The notes: generated from the letters alone by a model not told the origin. Counted from the stretch's first letter, positions 51,548-62,643 are shown. The stretch: DNA of 64,000 nt from Prorocentrum cordatum (GCA_963575745.1 CAUYUJ010015502.1:180523-244522); one strand, 5' to 3'. Numbers and translations are program-made.

Positions 51548-51770
51548 CTGAGGCAGGCTGAGGCTGAGGCTGAGGCAGGCTGATGCTGAGGCAGGCTGAG
51601 GCTGAGGCTGAGGCTGATGCAGGCTGAGGCTGAGGCAGCCTGAGGCTGACGCCGAGGCTGAAGGCAGACTGAGGCTGAGGCTGAAGCAGGCTGAGGCTGA
51701 GGCTGAGGCAGGCTGAGGCTGAGGCAGGCTGAGGCTGAGGCTGAGGCAGGCTGAGGCTGAGGCTGTGTCT
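51548..51770 (+). repeat. (GAGGCT)n with GAGGCAGGCT variants
   Basis: Hexanucleotide array interrupted by GAGGCAGGCT and GATGCT. It starts exactly where the ~72-bp array ends. Confidence 0.95.
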
Positions 51771-51925
51771 GTGACTGCCGTTGCCACTGCGACTGTCATC
51801 GCGAATGCGACTACGACTGCGAGAACAGCACAATTCTACAACTGGATTCTCATCTGAATCTTAAGGGGAATGCTTCCAGATATGCTCCTACACATCGCTG
51901 TTAGGTTGCTTTGCCGGGATAATTG

Positions 51926-52875
51926 TGTTTTGAAGGCCCCTTGGAAAGCTTTCTGGGGTGCCTTGGGGGTCTTTATGTTGGCAGTCGGAAACATCGTGGG
52001 GGTGTTTTCGGGGCCCTCGTGGACCGTTTTGGCGCCTTCATGGGCCGTCCTGGGGCCTTCTTGGGCCGTCTTGGGGAGCTTGGGCCCGCTGGAGCCCCCT
52101 TTGGACCCATCTTGGGCATTTCCGGGGACCTCCCATGGCCCTTTCGGGTCTGTGCTGGGAGCCCTTGGGGGGCCTCTTGGTTCCATTATGGGCTGTCTTG
52201 GGGCTCTCGTGGGCGATCGTGGGGCCCGGTTCGGCCGTCTTGAAGCTTTCTTGGGGGCCTTTTGGGGCGTCTTGAGGCGATCTCGGGGGCTTTGAAACCG
52301 TCTTGAAAGCTGATGACATCCGAAAGGCGAATCTGCTAAAATTGTAAGTTTTACGAAGGGGATGGGACGATGTTTGTGTTTTGAAGGCCCCTTGGAAAGC
52401 TTTTGGGGTGCCTTGGGGGTCTTTATGTTGGCATTCGGAAACATCGTGGGGGTGTTTTCGGGGCCCTCGTGGGCCGTTTTGGCGCCTTCATGGGCCGTCC
52501 TGGGGCCTTCTTGGGCCGTCTTGGGGAGCTTGGGCCCGCTGGAGCCCCCTTTGGACCCATCTTGGGCACTTCCGGGGACCTCCCATGGCCCTTTTGGGTC
52601 TGTGCTGGGAGCCCTTGGGGGGCCTCTTGGTTCCATTATGGGCTGTCTTGGGGCTCTCGTGGGCGATCGTGGGGCCCGGCTCGGCCGTCTTGAAGCTTTC
52701 TTGGGGGCCTTTTGGGGCGTCTGGAGGCGATCTCGGGGGCTTTGAAACCGTCTTGAAAGCTGATGACATCCGAAAGGCGAATCTGCTAAAATTGTAAGCT
52801 TTACGAAGGGAATGGGACGATTTTTGTGCTTTGAAGGCCCCTTGGAAAGGTTTTTGGGGTGCCCTGGGGGTCTAG
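51926..52875 (+). repeat. ~450-bp tandem duplication, 2.1 copies
   Basis: GAAGGCCCCTTGGAAAG starts at 51932, 52383 and 52832, spacings 451 and 449. Units are nearly identical and consist of TCTTGGGGCC-type words ending in GATGACATCCGAAAGGCGAA, AAAATTGTAAG and TTTACGAAGG. The third unit diverges after about 40 bases. Near identity implies recent amplification. Confidence 0.95.
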
Positions 52876-53137
52876 TGGGCCGTCCTGACGCAATTGGAGT
52901 CCCTCTTGGAGCGCTCTTGTGCTGTCTGGGGCCTCCCTTCAGCCTTTCTGATGACCCCTCGGATCGCTTTAGATCTGCTGGCAAGGCGTTTGTGGAGACC
53001 CGTAAAGCCGGGTGACCTTTTCCAAGGACGTCCAAGGGAGCCCGAGAACCCCAGATCCCGGGGGTCCAGTTTTGGGGGGGGGGGGGACGGTTTTTCCCCC
53101 CCGCCGGGCTTGCAAAAATATAGGAAGAGGAATATGT

Positions 53138-53168
<31 letters not shown>

Positions 53169-53184
53169 TATATTGGGGGGACCA
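52876..53184. other. No gene seen; (TA)n
   Basis: A (TA)n run lies at about 53151-53172 and a G-run near 53073. Nothing else recognised. Confidence 0.5.
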
Positions 53185-53209
53185 GGGTAGTGGTGGTGGT
53201 GATGATGGC

Positions 53210-53286
<77 letters not shown>

Positions 53287-53690
53287 CGATGGTGATGATG
53301 ATGATGGTGATGATGACGATGATGATGGTTGTGGTGATGATGATGATGATCATCATCATCATCATGATGGTGATGGTGATGGTGATGATGATGTTAATGA
53401 TGATGCTGATGATTATGGCGACGATGATGATGGTGATGATGATGATGCTGATGCTGATGCTGATGCTGATGCTGATGCTGATGCTGGTGGTGATGCTGGC
53501 GGTGATGGTAATAGGGCATGGTTATCATGATGGCGATGCTGCTACTGATGATGATGTTGCTGATGGGAACGATGGTAAAGAAGTTGGTGATGTTGAAGGT
53601 GATTGTGATGGTGGTGGTGATAGTGATGGTGATGCTGATGCTGATGGTTGTGGTGGTTATGTTGATGATGATGATGATGTGAGAAGAAGA
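53185..53690 (+). repeat. (GAT)n microsatellite
   Basis: GATGATGATG with GGTGATG, GCTGATG and a short CATCATCATC inversion at about 53348-53366. Confidence 0.97.
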
Positions 53691-54159
53691 AGAAGAAGGA
53701 GGAGGAGGACGGGGAGGAAGGGGAGGAATGTGCTGGGGCCCCCCCGGCTTCTTGGATATTTTTCTGCGTCGCTGTTCGATGTTGTTTCTTGCGTTTTTGG
53801 GGTTGAGCGTGTTTGTGCTTGCAGCTGCCGGCGGCGTCCCTGTGGCGCCCGTCACATGCTGATGCAGGCTGATGCAGACCCCACGCCTGGCATCGAGGGC
53901 GGCTCGGACTAGGTTCGTTCTGCCCTCTGTGGTGCCAGCGCGAGTCCTGTGCTCGCCTAGAGCCGCCCTCGGGCGCAATGCAGGGGGGGCACCATTCAGG
54001 ACAGCGGTCCGCCTACCACAACCTTTCGGTCCCCCCACCCGCCCATTCCTTGGCTTCGACCGGCCGTGCACCCTCGGTCATTTTGTGGCTGTGTGAGGGA
54101 ACGGAGACGGAGACGGTAATGGTGGTGGGTGTGGTGGGTGTGGTGGTGATGATGTTGAT
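53691..54159. other. No gene seen
   Basis: Unrecognised sequence between GAT and GGA tracts. Confidence 0.4.
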
Positions 54160-54493
54160 GTGAGGAGGAGGAGGAGGAGGAGGAGGAGGAGGAGGAGGAG
54201 GGCAAGGAGGGGAAGGAGGGGAAGGATGGGAAGGAGGGGGAGGATGATGAGGAGGAGGAGGAGGAGAAGGAGGAGGAGGAGGAGAAGCAGGAGGAGGAGA
54301 AGGAGGGGGAGGGGGAAGGGAGGAGGAGAATGAGGCAAAGGAGGGGAAGGGGAGGGAGGAAGGAGGAGGGCGACGGACGAGGCGGCGGGAAGATGGGGCA
54401 GTGAGCAGGGGGCGGAGGGAGATCGCGAGCAAGCAGGGAGAGGAAGCGACGCCCCATCCCGTCCCCCTGCGTCTCTTTCTCTCTCGCTCTCCG

Positions 54494-54590
<97 letters not shown>

Positions 54591-54600
54591 CTCTGTCTCC
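54160..54600 (+). repeat. GGA tract, then (CT)n and (TA)n
   Basis: GGA-rich purine tract to about 54380, then TCTCTCTCTC with two CGTCGCTCT interruptions (54478-54575), then TATATATATA (54576-54588). Confidence 0.95.
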
Positions 54601-55332
54601 CTCTCCTTCTCCCCTCCCCCTCACCGGCCTGATGTGGGCGGTGTGGTGGACGCCCCCCCCCCCCCCCGTCGCCCAGGTGATCCTGCCGGTGCGCCTCGTC
54701 GTCGAGCAGGGCCCGGGCGTCCGGCGTCGACGCCGTGGCGGGGTCGGTGAGCAAGGCCCCGCGCGCGCACCCGCTCGCGACGCTGCAGTGCGCTCAGCGC
54801 GCGCTCCTTGTTTTTGTTTTTTATTCAATTTTTCATGTTCAATTATTTGTTAGGTGTTATTATTCAGTTTTGATATGTTTGATTTTGTTTGTTCTCTCTC
54901 TCTCTCGTCCCAAGTCCTCGCCTCTTCAGTCCCTGCAGGTGCTTCTTCCCACGGCGCGAGGCGCCCCCCCCTCCCCGCCCCCCGCCCCCCCCCTCGAAAG
55001 ACGATCGCCCCGTGGGCCTGCCTCTCCGGCGAGGCCCAGCTCCGGCCACGGACGTGCTTCCATAAGAGCTAAGACAGGGTCCAGCGAGAGCCTCGCTTTC
55101 CATCGCCTCTCTCTCTCTCTCTCTCTCCTCTCGCGCTCCCTCGTTATATCCGCCTCTCTGCTCTCGCTCTCTCTCCTCTCGCTCTCTCTCCTCTCTCCTC
55201 TCCCCTCCCTCCTATCGCTCTCTCCTCTCTCCTCTCGCTCTCTCTCTCTCTCTCTCTCTGTATATATATATATATATATATATGTCCGTCTCTCCGGCCC
55301 AGGGCTCCCAGGAGGGAGGAGTCGGGGGCGGA
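54601..55332. other. No gene seen; second (CT)n/(TA)n block
   Basis: (CT)n at about 55107-55260 and (TA)n at 55260-55282 repeat the CT-then-TA order seen at 54478-54588. No gene recognised. Confidence 0.6.
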
Positions 55333-55520
55333 AAAGAAGGGGGTGATGACTAGGGGGTGGTGGATATCATGGCGGGGGCCATGATTTTTCCCCAGATCTC
55401 ATGGCGCCTCTTCTTATCTCATCACGTCCCTGGCCCCCCCGCTGGGCCGCGCACGTGCCACCGGCCACGATTTGCACCCCCCCCTCTTGGACCCCCCCCT
55501 CTTGGCCGCTCCCGAGAGGA
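55333..55520 (+). repeat. F5 dispersed ~190-bp repeat, copy 3
   Basis: AAGGGGGTGATGACTAGGGG, TCATGGCGGGGGCCATGATT, CTCATGGCGCCTCTTCTTAT, CCGCGCACGTGCCACCGGCC and CTCTTGGCCGCTCCCGA. Closest to the copy at 1850-2050, including a similar GGAAAAGA approach on the left. Confidence 0.88.
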
Positions 55521-55717
55521 GGGGGGGGGCGGGATCGTCCGAGGAGGGCGAGCTGAGACAGCGGCAGCCGGCCTTCGGTGGGGGTGGCCCTCGTCGCCGT
55601 GGCCGGGCGCAGCTCGGGAGGCGGGAGCGCCAGGGCCCCGGGAGGGGGCCTGGAGGCCGACGCGGAGCTGCCGTGGCCTCGGCTCGCCATGCCTCGAGGG
55701 GGGCCCCAAAACTCCAG

Positions 55718-55786
55718 GCCTCCTCCTCCTCCTCCTCCTCCTCCTCCTCCTCCTCCCTCCCTCCTCCCTCCTCCTCCTCCTCCTCC

Positions 55787-55815
<29 letters not shown>
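55718..55815 (-). repeat. (CCT)n microsatellite
   Basis: CCTCCTCCT with two CCCTCCCT interruptions. Confidence 0.97.
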
Positions 55816-55817
<2 letters not shown>

Positions 55818-55838
55818 GCAAGGTCTGGGCCTCCCAGG

Positions 55839-56025
55839 TGGGCTCCGAGCAGACGGGGTCGGAGGATCGCGCCGCGTCGCCGATGCATCGCCGATGCGGC
55901 TCGATGTGGAGCCCGATTTGCTCCACGCCGACGTCGCGGATGCGTCGCCGACGTCGACGATGTATCGCCGGCGCATCGCCGATGCATCGGCGGTGCGGCG
56001 CGATCCTTCGACCCCCTCTAATCGG
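55839..56025. mobile_element. F4 element with ~35-bp terminal inverted repeats
   Basis: The left end (GGGCTCCGAGCAGACGGGGT, CGGAGGATCGCGCCGC) pairs with the right end (GCGGCGCGATCCTTCGACCC, CCTCTAATCGGACCCC) over about 35 bases with few mismatches. The core is repeated GATGCATCGCCG and GCCGACGTCG. 187 bp, non-coding. Diverged copies at 1566-1750 and 40110-40195. Confidence 0.85.
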
Positions 56026-56087
56026 ACCCCATAGAGGCCTTTGCAAACTGTGCGGTGGCCACATCGTGCGGTGGTCGTTTTTTATTC

Positions 56088-56830
56088 GTTGGTTTGCCGA
56101 TCGGCGCGGGCCCTCGCATCCCCCCCTCCCCCCCATGTCAGCAGCGAAAGAAGGACGTACACGTACATGATTCCACGCTGTTTTCGAGAGTTCACGTTGC
56201 ACGAATGTTCGTATCACGCGGCAGGTCTCGCAAGTCAAGGGGCCGTGTGCATGTACATAGCTGGGCGCGTACGTCCTTTGTGGGGTCCCTACCATGATGG
56301 AGTAGATCGTGGCTGTTTGGGGGCGCCTGTCTCGAGCGGGTGGAGGCTCCACCATCGGCCGCGCTGCTGCAAAAACGTCGCACTGAGCAGAGGTCCGGAG
56401 CCAGACCCCCCCCCTCCGTAAGGGTGATTTTTAAGACTATGTGACGTGATGTGTCTTCGGCGCATGCGTAGATCAGCGTTGTGTTTTTCATATACGTGTT
56501 GATGTAGTTGTATATGTAGATGCTGATGCAGACGTTAACGATGATGCTGGTGTAGCTGCTGTCCTCTCGGTTTCCCCATTGTCTCTTGTCCTCTTGGTTT
56601 CCCCATTGTTTATTGTCCTCTTCGTTTCCCCACTGTCTCCTGTCCTTTTGCTTCCCCTCCCCCCCCTTTTCTGCCCAATGTCGAGACGCCGAAACAAAAA
56701 ACAACGCGCACGTGATGAGCCAGCGGGGATCCGAGGCGGACGTGACGGCTTTTGGGGGGGGCCACGGGTCGTCCCTCCGAGGGCGCTGCGGGCAGCCCAG
56801 GGTCCTCCAGCCAGGGCCCCGGAGCGGCGC
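56088..56830 (+). repeat. Dispersed repeat, expanded copy (pairs with 36846-37150)
   Basis: Carries the blocks of 36846-37150 in the same order (GCCGATCGGCGCGGGCCCTC, GGGCGCCTGTCTCGAGCGGG, GCAGAGGTCCGGAGCCAGAC, TTTTCTGCCCAATGTCGAGA, GGGTCGTCCCTCCGAGGG) but with about 170 extra bases after the first block and 220 before the fourth. The second extra piece includes a TGTCCTCTTGGTTTCCCCAT tandem repeat (56550-56650). Confidence 0.8.
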
Positions 56831-56895
56831 GGCGACGGACCGCGCCGTGAGGTCGTCGCTGGGGGCTGCGAGGTCACCGCACAGTCTGGCGTTTC

Positions 56896-57030
56896 AAAGT
56901 CGGGCATGCCCCTCTACAGGAGGGCTATCAAAAGAATGCTCCAAAAACAGTCTGGGGACGATTGTTCTGCGATGTGTGGCTATTGCTGTGGCTATGTTTC
57001 AATTGTCTTTTTTTTCATAATTATTTATAT

Positions 57031-57065
<35 letters not shown>

Positions 57066-57201
57066 CGAATACGAATAATAACAATAATAATAATAGTAAT
57101 AATAATAACACTAATAATAATAATAACAACAATAATAATAACTTATTTTTTATATTTAAAATCAATAAATGCCTGTAGGAGGACTTGCATGCCCGACCTG
57201 A
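56896..57201. mobile_element. F1 (hAT-like) element with AAT microsatellite
   Basis: Ends CAAAGTCGGGCATGCCCCTC and TTGCATGCCCGACCTGA, interior CAGTCTGGGGACGATTG. The centre (57030-57145) is AATAAT/AATACG repeat, in the same position as in the 43350-44187 copy. The target duplication is not clear. Confidence 0.88.
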
Positions 57202-58885
57202 GTCTGTCACCGCACCCTTCCCAGACATGCGCTGCCCACTCCGCTCGGCCTCCCCGCAGCTCACGCAGGTGGCGACCGCTTCGCAGCTCGCGGCCCCCAG
57301 GGAACGGCGAGGTCTGGTAGGAGCCCCTCCTCCTCCTCCTGCTGCTGCTGCTCCTCCTCCTCCTCCTCCTCCTCCTCCTCCTCCTCCTCCTCCTCCTCCT
57401 CCTCCTCCTCCTCCTCTTGCATCCTCCTCCTCCTCCTCCTCCTCCGCCTTGAGGTGTAACCTTTCTGCTGGGCCTCCCCACAGCTCGAAAGCCTGGCGAC
57501 GGGCTCGCGGATCGCAGCCCCCAGGGAGGCGAGGCAGAGATTCTGACCCTCGTGGCATCGACAGCTGCGCGGCCGTGAGGGGTGGCGACAGCTGCGCGGG
57601 AGGAAAGAGGCTGGAGGAGCGACGAGGAGGAGTGGAGACCGCGGAACCCAGTTTGACACGAGTGCCCAGCACAGGAAGGTTGGGAATGAGGAGGGCGAGG
57701 AGGGCGACGCGGAGGCAGGAGGAGCAGATTCAGTGACTGCTTTGCATGTTTGTAGAGACTACCGAAGGCCGCTTGAAGGCAAGCAGAGGCCCCATCAGGG
57801 CCACCAGAGGCACCTAGTAGTACACCACAGGCCGCGCAAGGCCCACCGAAGGCTCCCAAAAGCCGAGGCCAGAGAGACTCGCCTGCAGCAGAGAGGAGGC
57901 GAGAGGGTGGCCGCCCGCACACCTCGGGGCGGCCCACGGGTGGCCCTGGTGCGCCGGGCCAGTCCCAGGAGCGGGCGCCGGACCTCTGGCTGGAGGTAAT
58001 CACCGAGCATTTTCTTTGGGTGGAGGGCAAAGGGTGAAATCTGAAATGCCGTTGCCATGGAGTTTCGAGGCTTGAATCTGCAGAAGGTGAAGCACAGGAC
58101 GGATTGATTCTCGAGGTGGAAAGGCCCATGTGGATTTCACCCTGGGCCCTCCACCCTAAGAAAATGCTCCGAATCAGGACAGGGGTGCGGTGTCAAGGGG
58201 TGCGGCGCCAATGCTGAGTCTGGCGATGCTCTCGATCTCGTGGGTGGCATCGCCATGTCCACGAGTGGCACCACGCCGCTTGACGCCACGCCCCCTGTCC
58301 GGCCTCCAGGCTCCGAGGCGAGGCGGAGCAGGCCCAGGCAGCCGGCTGCTCCGGTCGGGAGCTGTGGCTCAGCGTGTCGTGCCGCCGGTTCTGGCCCACC
58401 ACGCCGCGGCGCGGCACGCTGGCCACGCCGCGGTCCCCGGGCGCCAACGGCCCGATCCTCAGCATCGTTCAACCGATCCCCATCCCCATCCTCATCCCCT
58501 TCGAGACCCCACCAAATTGCCACCCCAGTTGGGGATACACCCCTCGAAAGCCGAAGGGAACGGCCTATATATATATATATATATATATATCCCCATCTAG
58601 GGTAAATCGGCCAGTGGGGCCCAGCCCACGCTGGTGGGGATGGGGATCGGTTAAACGATGCTCAGATCCGTTCCCAGGCTCCCGCCCCGCAGAGCGGAGC
58701 GACAGGCTATCCGCTTGCAGGGCACAGCGTATCGCCGGGGCCGCCGCCGCGACACTCTGTGATGCAAAAGTTCCCGGCCGTAGGCCTTCAGGTCGTCCAC
58801 AGCTCGTCTGGCGCAAGAGTGCAGGCGATCCAGGGATCCTGCGGCTGCGCGGGGCCCCTGGCTTTCACGAGAGGGGCAGGCTGCG
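57202..58885. other. No gene seen; CCT tract and (TA)n
   Basis: (CCT)n at about 57350-57450 and (TA)n at 58566-58590. The rest up to the first exon is unrecognised. No promoter motif can be named; the gene that follows is expected to receive its cap from the trans-spliced leader. Confidence 0.5.
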
Positions 58886-59395
58886 ATGGGGTGCCGCGCG
58901 AGCACGGCAAAGGAGGCAGTCACAGAGGCCGTTCCCTTCATCGCCGCTTCTGGAGCCGACAGTGCTTCACGGTACCACGATGCCGAGCCCATCTTCGAGG
59001 CGTTGGCGAAGCAGGTGGGTGGGTTGTACCCTGTGCGGCTTGTCCGTATGTCTTGGCTGCTCCAGCAGGCCGGTGGCAGGCTGAGGAAGAGGCAGGAGTG
59101 TCCAGAGGAAGCCTTCCTGAGCGCCGAGGAGCTCCGTGCAATCTGGCAGGCCAGTGGCTGCGGTGGCCGGGATCGCGTGCTCCCTATTGTCACTATCTCA
59201 TTCTGCTGGGACACCGCAGAAGACCCTGATCCGAGCGGCATCCAGCTCAACCAGGTTTGCGAGGCGCTGAAAGACCAACAGCGGCTCTACCGCCTATCAG
59301 GCCGGTCCTTCAAAGGCTTCGAGGAGGTAGGCGTGTTCTGGGATTTCCCTTCCTTGTTACAGGGCGATGCTTCCAAGAAGCAGGCAATGAAGCAG
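58886..59395 (+). CDS. TIR-like / leucine-rich-repeat protein, exon 1
   Basis: This exon encodes 170 residues starting MGCRAS, an N-terminal Gly-Cys start typical of myristoylated and palmitoylated membrane-associated proteins, which supports the chosen ATG. Residues about 110-170 look like the first half of a TIR-type fold: a hydrophobic strand VLPIVTISFCWDTAEDPD, then GIQLNQVCEALKDQ and EVGVFWDFPSLLQGD. The frame is protein-like throughout and stops being so after about 59400. I place the donor at CAG|GAGCTC (59395/59396), a GA donor of a kind known in dinoflagellates. Joined to exon 2 it reads ...KKQAMKQ then ELLSQGMPER.... The TIR assignment is an inference from pattern; that a real gene is present is much more certain. 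Confidence 0.8.
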
Positions 59396-59734
59396 GAGCT
59401 CAGCAACTCACAAAATTTCATGCCTATACGGATGCACACCACTTCGCGGAAGGCCAGAAGAGCTTCCCGTCTGCTCTTGGGTCATCTGGGGGGTCTTTTC
59501 GGCCGTCTAGGGGCGGGCTTGAAGGCCTTTTGGGTCGTCGTGGGGCCTTTTTGGCTCAATTAGTGGTTCTCCGGTTTGTCGTTGGGGTCGCATGGGGCCG
59601 TCTTACCGCCATCTGGGGGGCCCTGTTGGGTTGTCTTCGGGCCCGTTGGCGGTGCGCTTGCTGCAAGTACTCCCCGTGCAGCGTGTGCCGCCAGACGCCA
59701 AGGCCGAAGTCCTTGAGATGCCTGATGGAAAACC

Positions 59735-60175
59735 GTCGTGGCCCCTTGGGAAGCTCCATCGTAGACCCCAGTAGGAGGGCCAGCATGCCACCGCCGCATC
59801 CATTTTGGCATGCCCCGCATACGCTTCGCGGCCCCATAGGGAGCTCCCCCGAAGGCCCCAGTGGGCGGCCCGCATGCCAGCACCGCGCCCATTTCGGCAC
59901 GCCCCTCACACGTTTCGTGGCCTTGTCGGTAGCTCCACCGAAGGCCCCAGCGGGAAGGCCCGAATGCCGCCGCCGCGCATTGTTTCGTGGCCCCATATGG
60001 AGCTCCACCGAAGGCTCCAGTGGCGGTGACCGCATGAGTTCCCGCCTCTCACTCTGCCGCTCGCACGTTTCGTGGCCCTGGCGGGGTCTCTACCAGAGGC
60101 TCCAGTGGCAGTGACCGCACGAGCTCCCGTCCCTCCTTCGGCGCACCTCTCGCGCGCTTCGTGGCCCCATCGTGG
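59735..60175 (+). repeat. ~85-bp tandem repeat, about five units, in intron 1
   Basis: The block TTCGTGGCCCC or TTCGCGGCCCC, then GGAGCTCCACCGAAGGC-CC, AGTGGCGG and GCATG recurs at about 59735, 59825, 59910, 59983, 60066 and 60155. Diverged at 10-25% by eye. Confidence 0.8.
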
Positions 60176-60677
60176 GCCGATGCAGGAGGTTGGTCACAGA
60201 ACGCTCCCGGAGGGGGCGCGAAACAGCGCACGAGGACGCTCGCGCTGCCGCTCGGTGAGAGGACGCCCGCGCTTCCCGCGGGGGGGGCGTACGGCAGCCC
60301 GGACTGCATCCGAAAGATCGGTGAGTCGGGGGTGGACAGACCTCCAACCCTGACACGTCGATTCAGGAATTTGCCGTTTTCGGTTCGCGAGAGGGCGTCG
60401 CGGCCGTCATTTTTGCGGGTCCAGGTCCGTCGGTTTCGGTCCCAGGCCGTTTTCACTAAGGGGAGCTCTACTAAAGGGAGGTTTGTCCACCGCCGAGTGA
60501 GGTGCAGCGGCTCTCCTCCCATCCCTTGATCCGTCTTTCTCTCTCCTTCTTTCTGCTCCTTCTCCCAGTCTACAAGCAGGGCGCTGAAACTAGGGCCGCT
60601 TTGGGTTCAGGAGAGGGGGCTCGGATGTTCGGGCCGCTCCTTAGATCTACGCCGTGGAACCTGCCTGTGGCCCAAGC

Positions 60678-61090
60678 TTCAGTCGGGCATGTCCCTCTAC
60701 AGATGGAACCTTCCAATGCCAATTAAAATAGTCTGGGGACAATGTTTCTATTATTGTTTGACTCTGCTTGAGCATGTGTGGAGTGTGTTTTAGCAAAGCA
60801 TAGCATAGCATAGCATAGCATAGCGCAGAGTAGACGGCATGTAGATGCAGGTGTAGATGCATATGTAGCTGCCGGTGTAGATGTAGATGTTGCTTTCCTA
60901 AATGTTCCAACTCCTAGGTAGGGTCGCACTGGGATAAGTTGACTCTGCGTGGAGCATACAAAAAAACCCAGAAACTATGCGAAAATATGGGGAATCATGT
61001 TATTTGTGTGTATTCATTTGTGTGTCCTGGGGCCCCTTCAGTTTTATGTTTCGTCAAAAAACCGCCTGCAGGGGGACGTGCCCGACCTGA
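60678..61090. mobile_element. F1 (hAT-like) element carrying an introner fragment
   Basis: Ends TTCAGTCGGGCATGTCCCTC and GGGGACGTGCCCGACCTGA, flanking octamers GCCCAAGC (60670-60677) and GCCCGGGC (61091-61098) matching at six of eight. The interior has AGTCTGGGGACAATG, a TAGCA repeat (60797-60825) and, at 60955-61040, a fragment of the IE family. Confidence 0.88.
60955..61040 (+). repeat. IE introner-like repeat, fragment
   Basis: AAAAAACCCAGAAACTATG, GAAAATATGGGGAAT, TATTCATTTGTGTGTCCTGG and GGCCCCTTCAG match the right half of the copies at 10636-10805 and 63827-63991. Confidence 0.8.
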
Positions 61091-61197
61091 GCCCGGGCCC
61101 GTCGTGGCCAGGGAGGCCCCTTCGCTCCGTAGGCTGCGCTCTCTGTATGGCACAGCGGAGACCCATGCCAAGAAGCACCAGGCTTGCCTTCTTAGGG

Positions 61198-61345
61198 GGG
61201 GAGGAGGAGGAGGAGGAGGAGGAGGAGGAGGAGGAGGAGGAGGAGGGAGGAGGAGGAGGAGGAGCAGGAGGAGGAGGAGGAGGAGAAGGAGGAAGAAGAA
61301 GAAGAAGAAGAGGAGGAGGAGGAGGAGGAGGAGGAGGAGGAGGTG
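61198..61345 (+). repeat. (GGA)n tract in intron 1
   Basis: GGA units with an AAGAAGAAG interruption near 61295. Confidence 0.95.
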
Positions 61346-61489
61346 GCCTCCAGGGTGCCCCGGGTTTCTTGGGTTTCGGTGGCCATGGAAGGCGTGGCGC
61401 TCCCACACCAGGCACCGACGGACGCCCTGGGGTCTCAGGGTTGGGTTTCTTGTGGAAGGTTTCGTGTGGTCGGGCCCCCACTGTAATTA

Positions 61490-61667
61490 CAGTCGGGGCG
61501 CTGGAGAAGGAACCCTCTTCGTTGGGGAGGGGCTCCGTGTTCCTTCATTGCTTCACCCGTTGCCTCAGGTTCTCCTTGGATGTTCGATGGGAAGGCGACG
61601 CTCAACTTCCTGAGAACAGGGGCCTCGTTCCTTCTTCAGGTTCCCTTAGCTCAACGCCCCACTCCCT
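61490..61667 (+). mobile_element. F2 inverted-repeat element, copy 3
   Basis: Starts CAGTCGGGGCGCTGGAGAAG, then TTCGTTGGGGAGGGGCTCCG, TTGCCTCAGGTTCTCC and GGGGCCTCGTTCCTTCTTCA. The right end is degraded (AGCTCAACGCCCCACTCC). It is the most diverged of the three copies. Confidence 0.85.
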
Positions 61668-62239
61668 CGCGCCCCACTCCCTTTCCGCCCCGCCCCCCGC
61701 GGCCCCGCCCCCCTCCGACGCGCCGCTGAAGGCCCGCGAATGGTGGCAGCGGCGAAGCCGAGGCGCGCTCCTCGGCCTCGGCAGCATGCCCGCCTCCCCC
61801 CCCCGTCCTTGGATGGCCCAGAGCCGAAACTCGGGCGCATCCTCCGCCTCCTTCCTCCTCCGCCTCCGCCTCCGCCTACTCCTCCAGTGCCGTTTTTATT
61901 ACATGCTCCGCGTGCGGATCATGTATTAAAAATGCAGGGATGTAGTGGTAAAAACAACGATGAGTTCATGCATAAATCTTACTCCTAAATTGATCATGTA
62001 TTTAAGATCCTATATGTTTAAAAATCCTATGTATGAAACAACTGCCCTGTACTCCCCTCTCCTCCGGCAGAAGGGAGCTGGCCCGGACATGGATCTTGGT
62101 GGGCCCCGACCGCGGCGCCGGCACCCAGAGTCGGAGGGTTCGCACGGCGCCACCGCACCCGTCTCGGCACGCCCTCCCACGCTCCGTGGCCGCGCAAAGG
62201 GGGGGCTCCTCCCGGGTTTCTCCGAAGGGCTTGGGCGAC

Positions 62240-62442
62240 CCGTCCTCCTCCTCCTCCTCCTCCGCCTCCTCCTCCTCCTCCGCCTCCTCCTCCTCCTCCG
62301 CCTCCTCCTCCTCCTCCTCCTCTCCTCCTCCTCCTCCTCCTCCTCCTCCTCCTCCTCCTCCTCCTCCTCTTCCCTCCCCTCCTCCTCTCCTCCTCCTCCT
62401 CCTCCTCCTCCTCCTCCTCCTCCTCCTCCTCCTCCTCCTCGG
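62240..62442 (-). repeat. (CCT)n tract in intron 1
   Basis: CCTCCTCCT with regular CCTCCTCCGCCT units at its left end. It lies 200 bases before the inferred 3' splice site, so it may add to the pyrimidine context of the intron. Confidence 0.95.
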
Positions 62443-62643
62443 GTCGCCCACGGCCCCAGGGGAAACTGTGCACGTCCCGCCTGCCTTGCGGTACTCACGC
62501 ATGCACATCCTGGGGCCCCTCGCCTGGATGGTCTGCAAGCAGAGCGTCAGAACGAGGTGCCATCGAAGGGCAGACGTACCGTGATCTCCTCTGCTTCTAA
62601 AAAAGAGTCCCGACACGGCCAGGCAGCATTTGTTGGTGCCCAG

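Larger units (their letters stand above)
59396..62643 (+). other. Intron 1, 3.2 kb, packed with repeats
   Basis: The octamer CAGGAGCT spans both exon-intron junctions (59393-59400 and 62641-62648), in the same codon phase, so splicing can be placed anywhere inside it; CAG|GA...CAG|GAG gives a GA donor and an AG|G acceptor. Contents include TCTTGGGGCC-type words (59480-59600), an ~85-bp tandem repeat (59735-60175), an F1 element with an introner fragment (60678-61090), a GGA tract, an F2 element (61490-61667) and a CCT tract. An unseen small exon inside is possible. Confidence 0.65.

Noticed and set aside
59541-59560. TTTTTGGCTCAA, resembling the 3' half of the spliced leader
   Set aside because: It lacks the CCGTAGCC half and lies in the TCTTGGGGCC word family, where such a match can arise by chance.
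61945-62643. First ~230 codons of the open frame that contains exon 2
   Set aside because: This part runs through a CCT microsatellite and spacer. The protein-like sequence and the exon 1 partner start only at the CAG|GAG junction (62643/62644).
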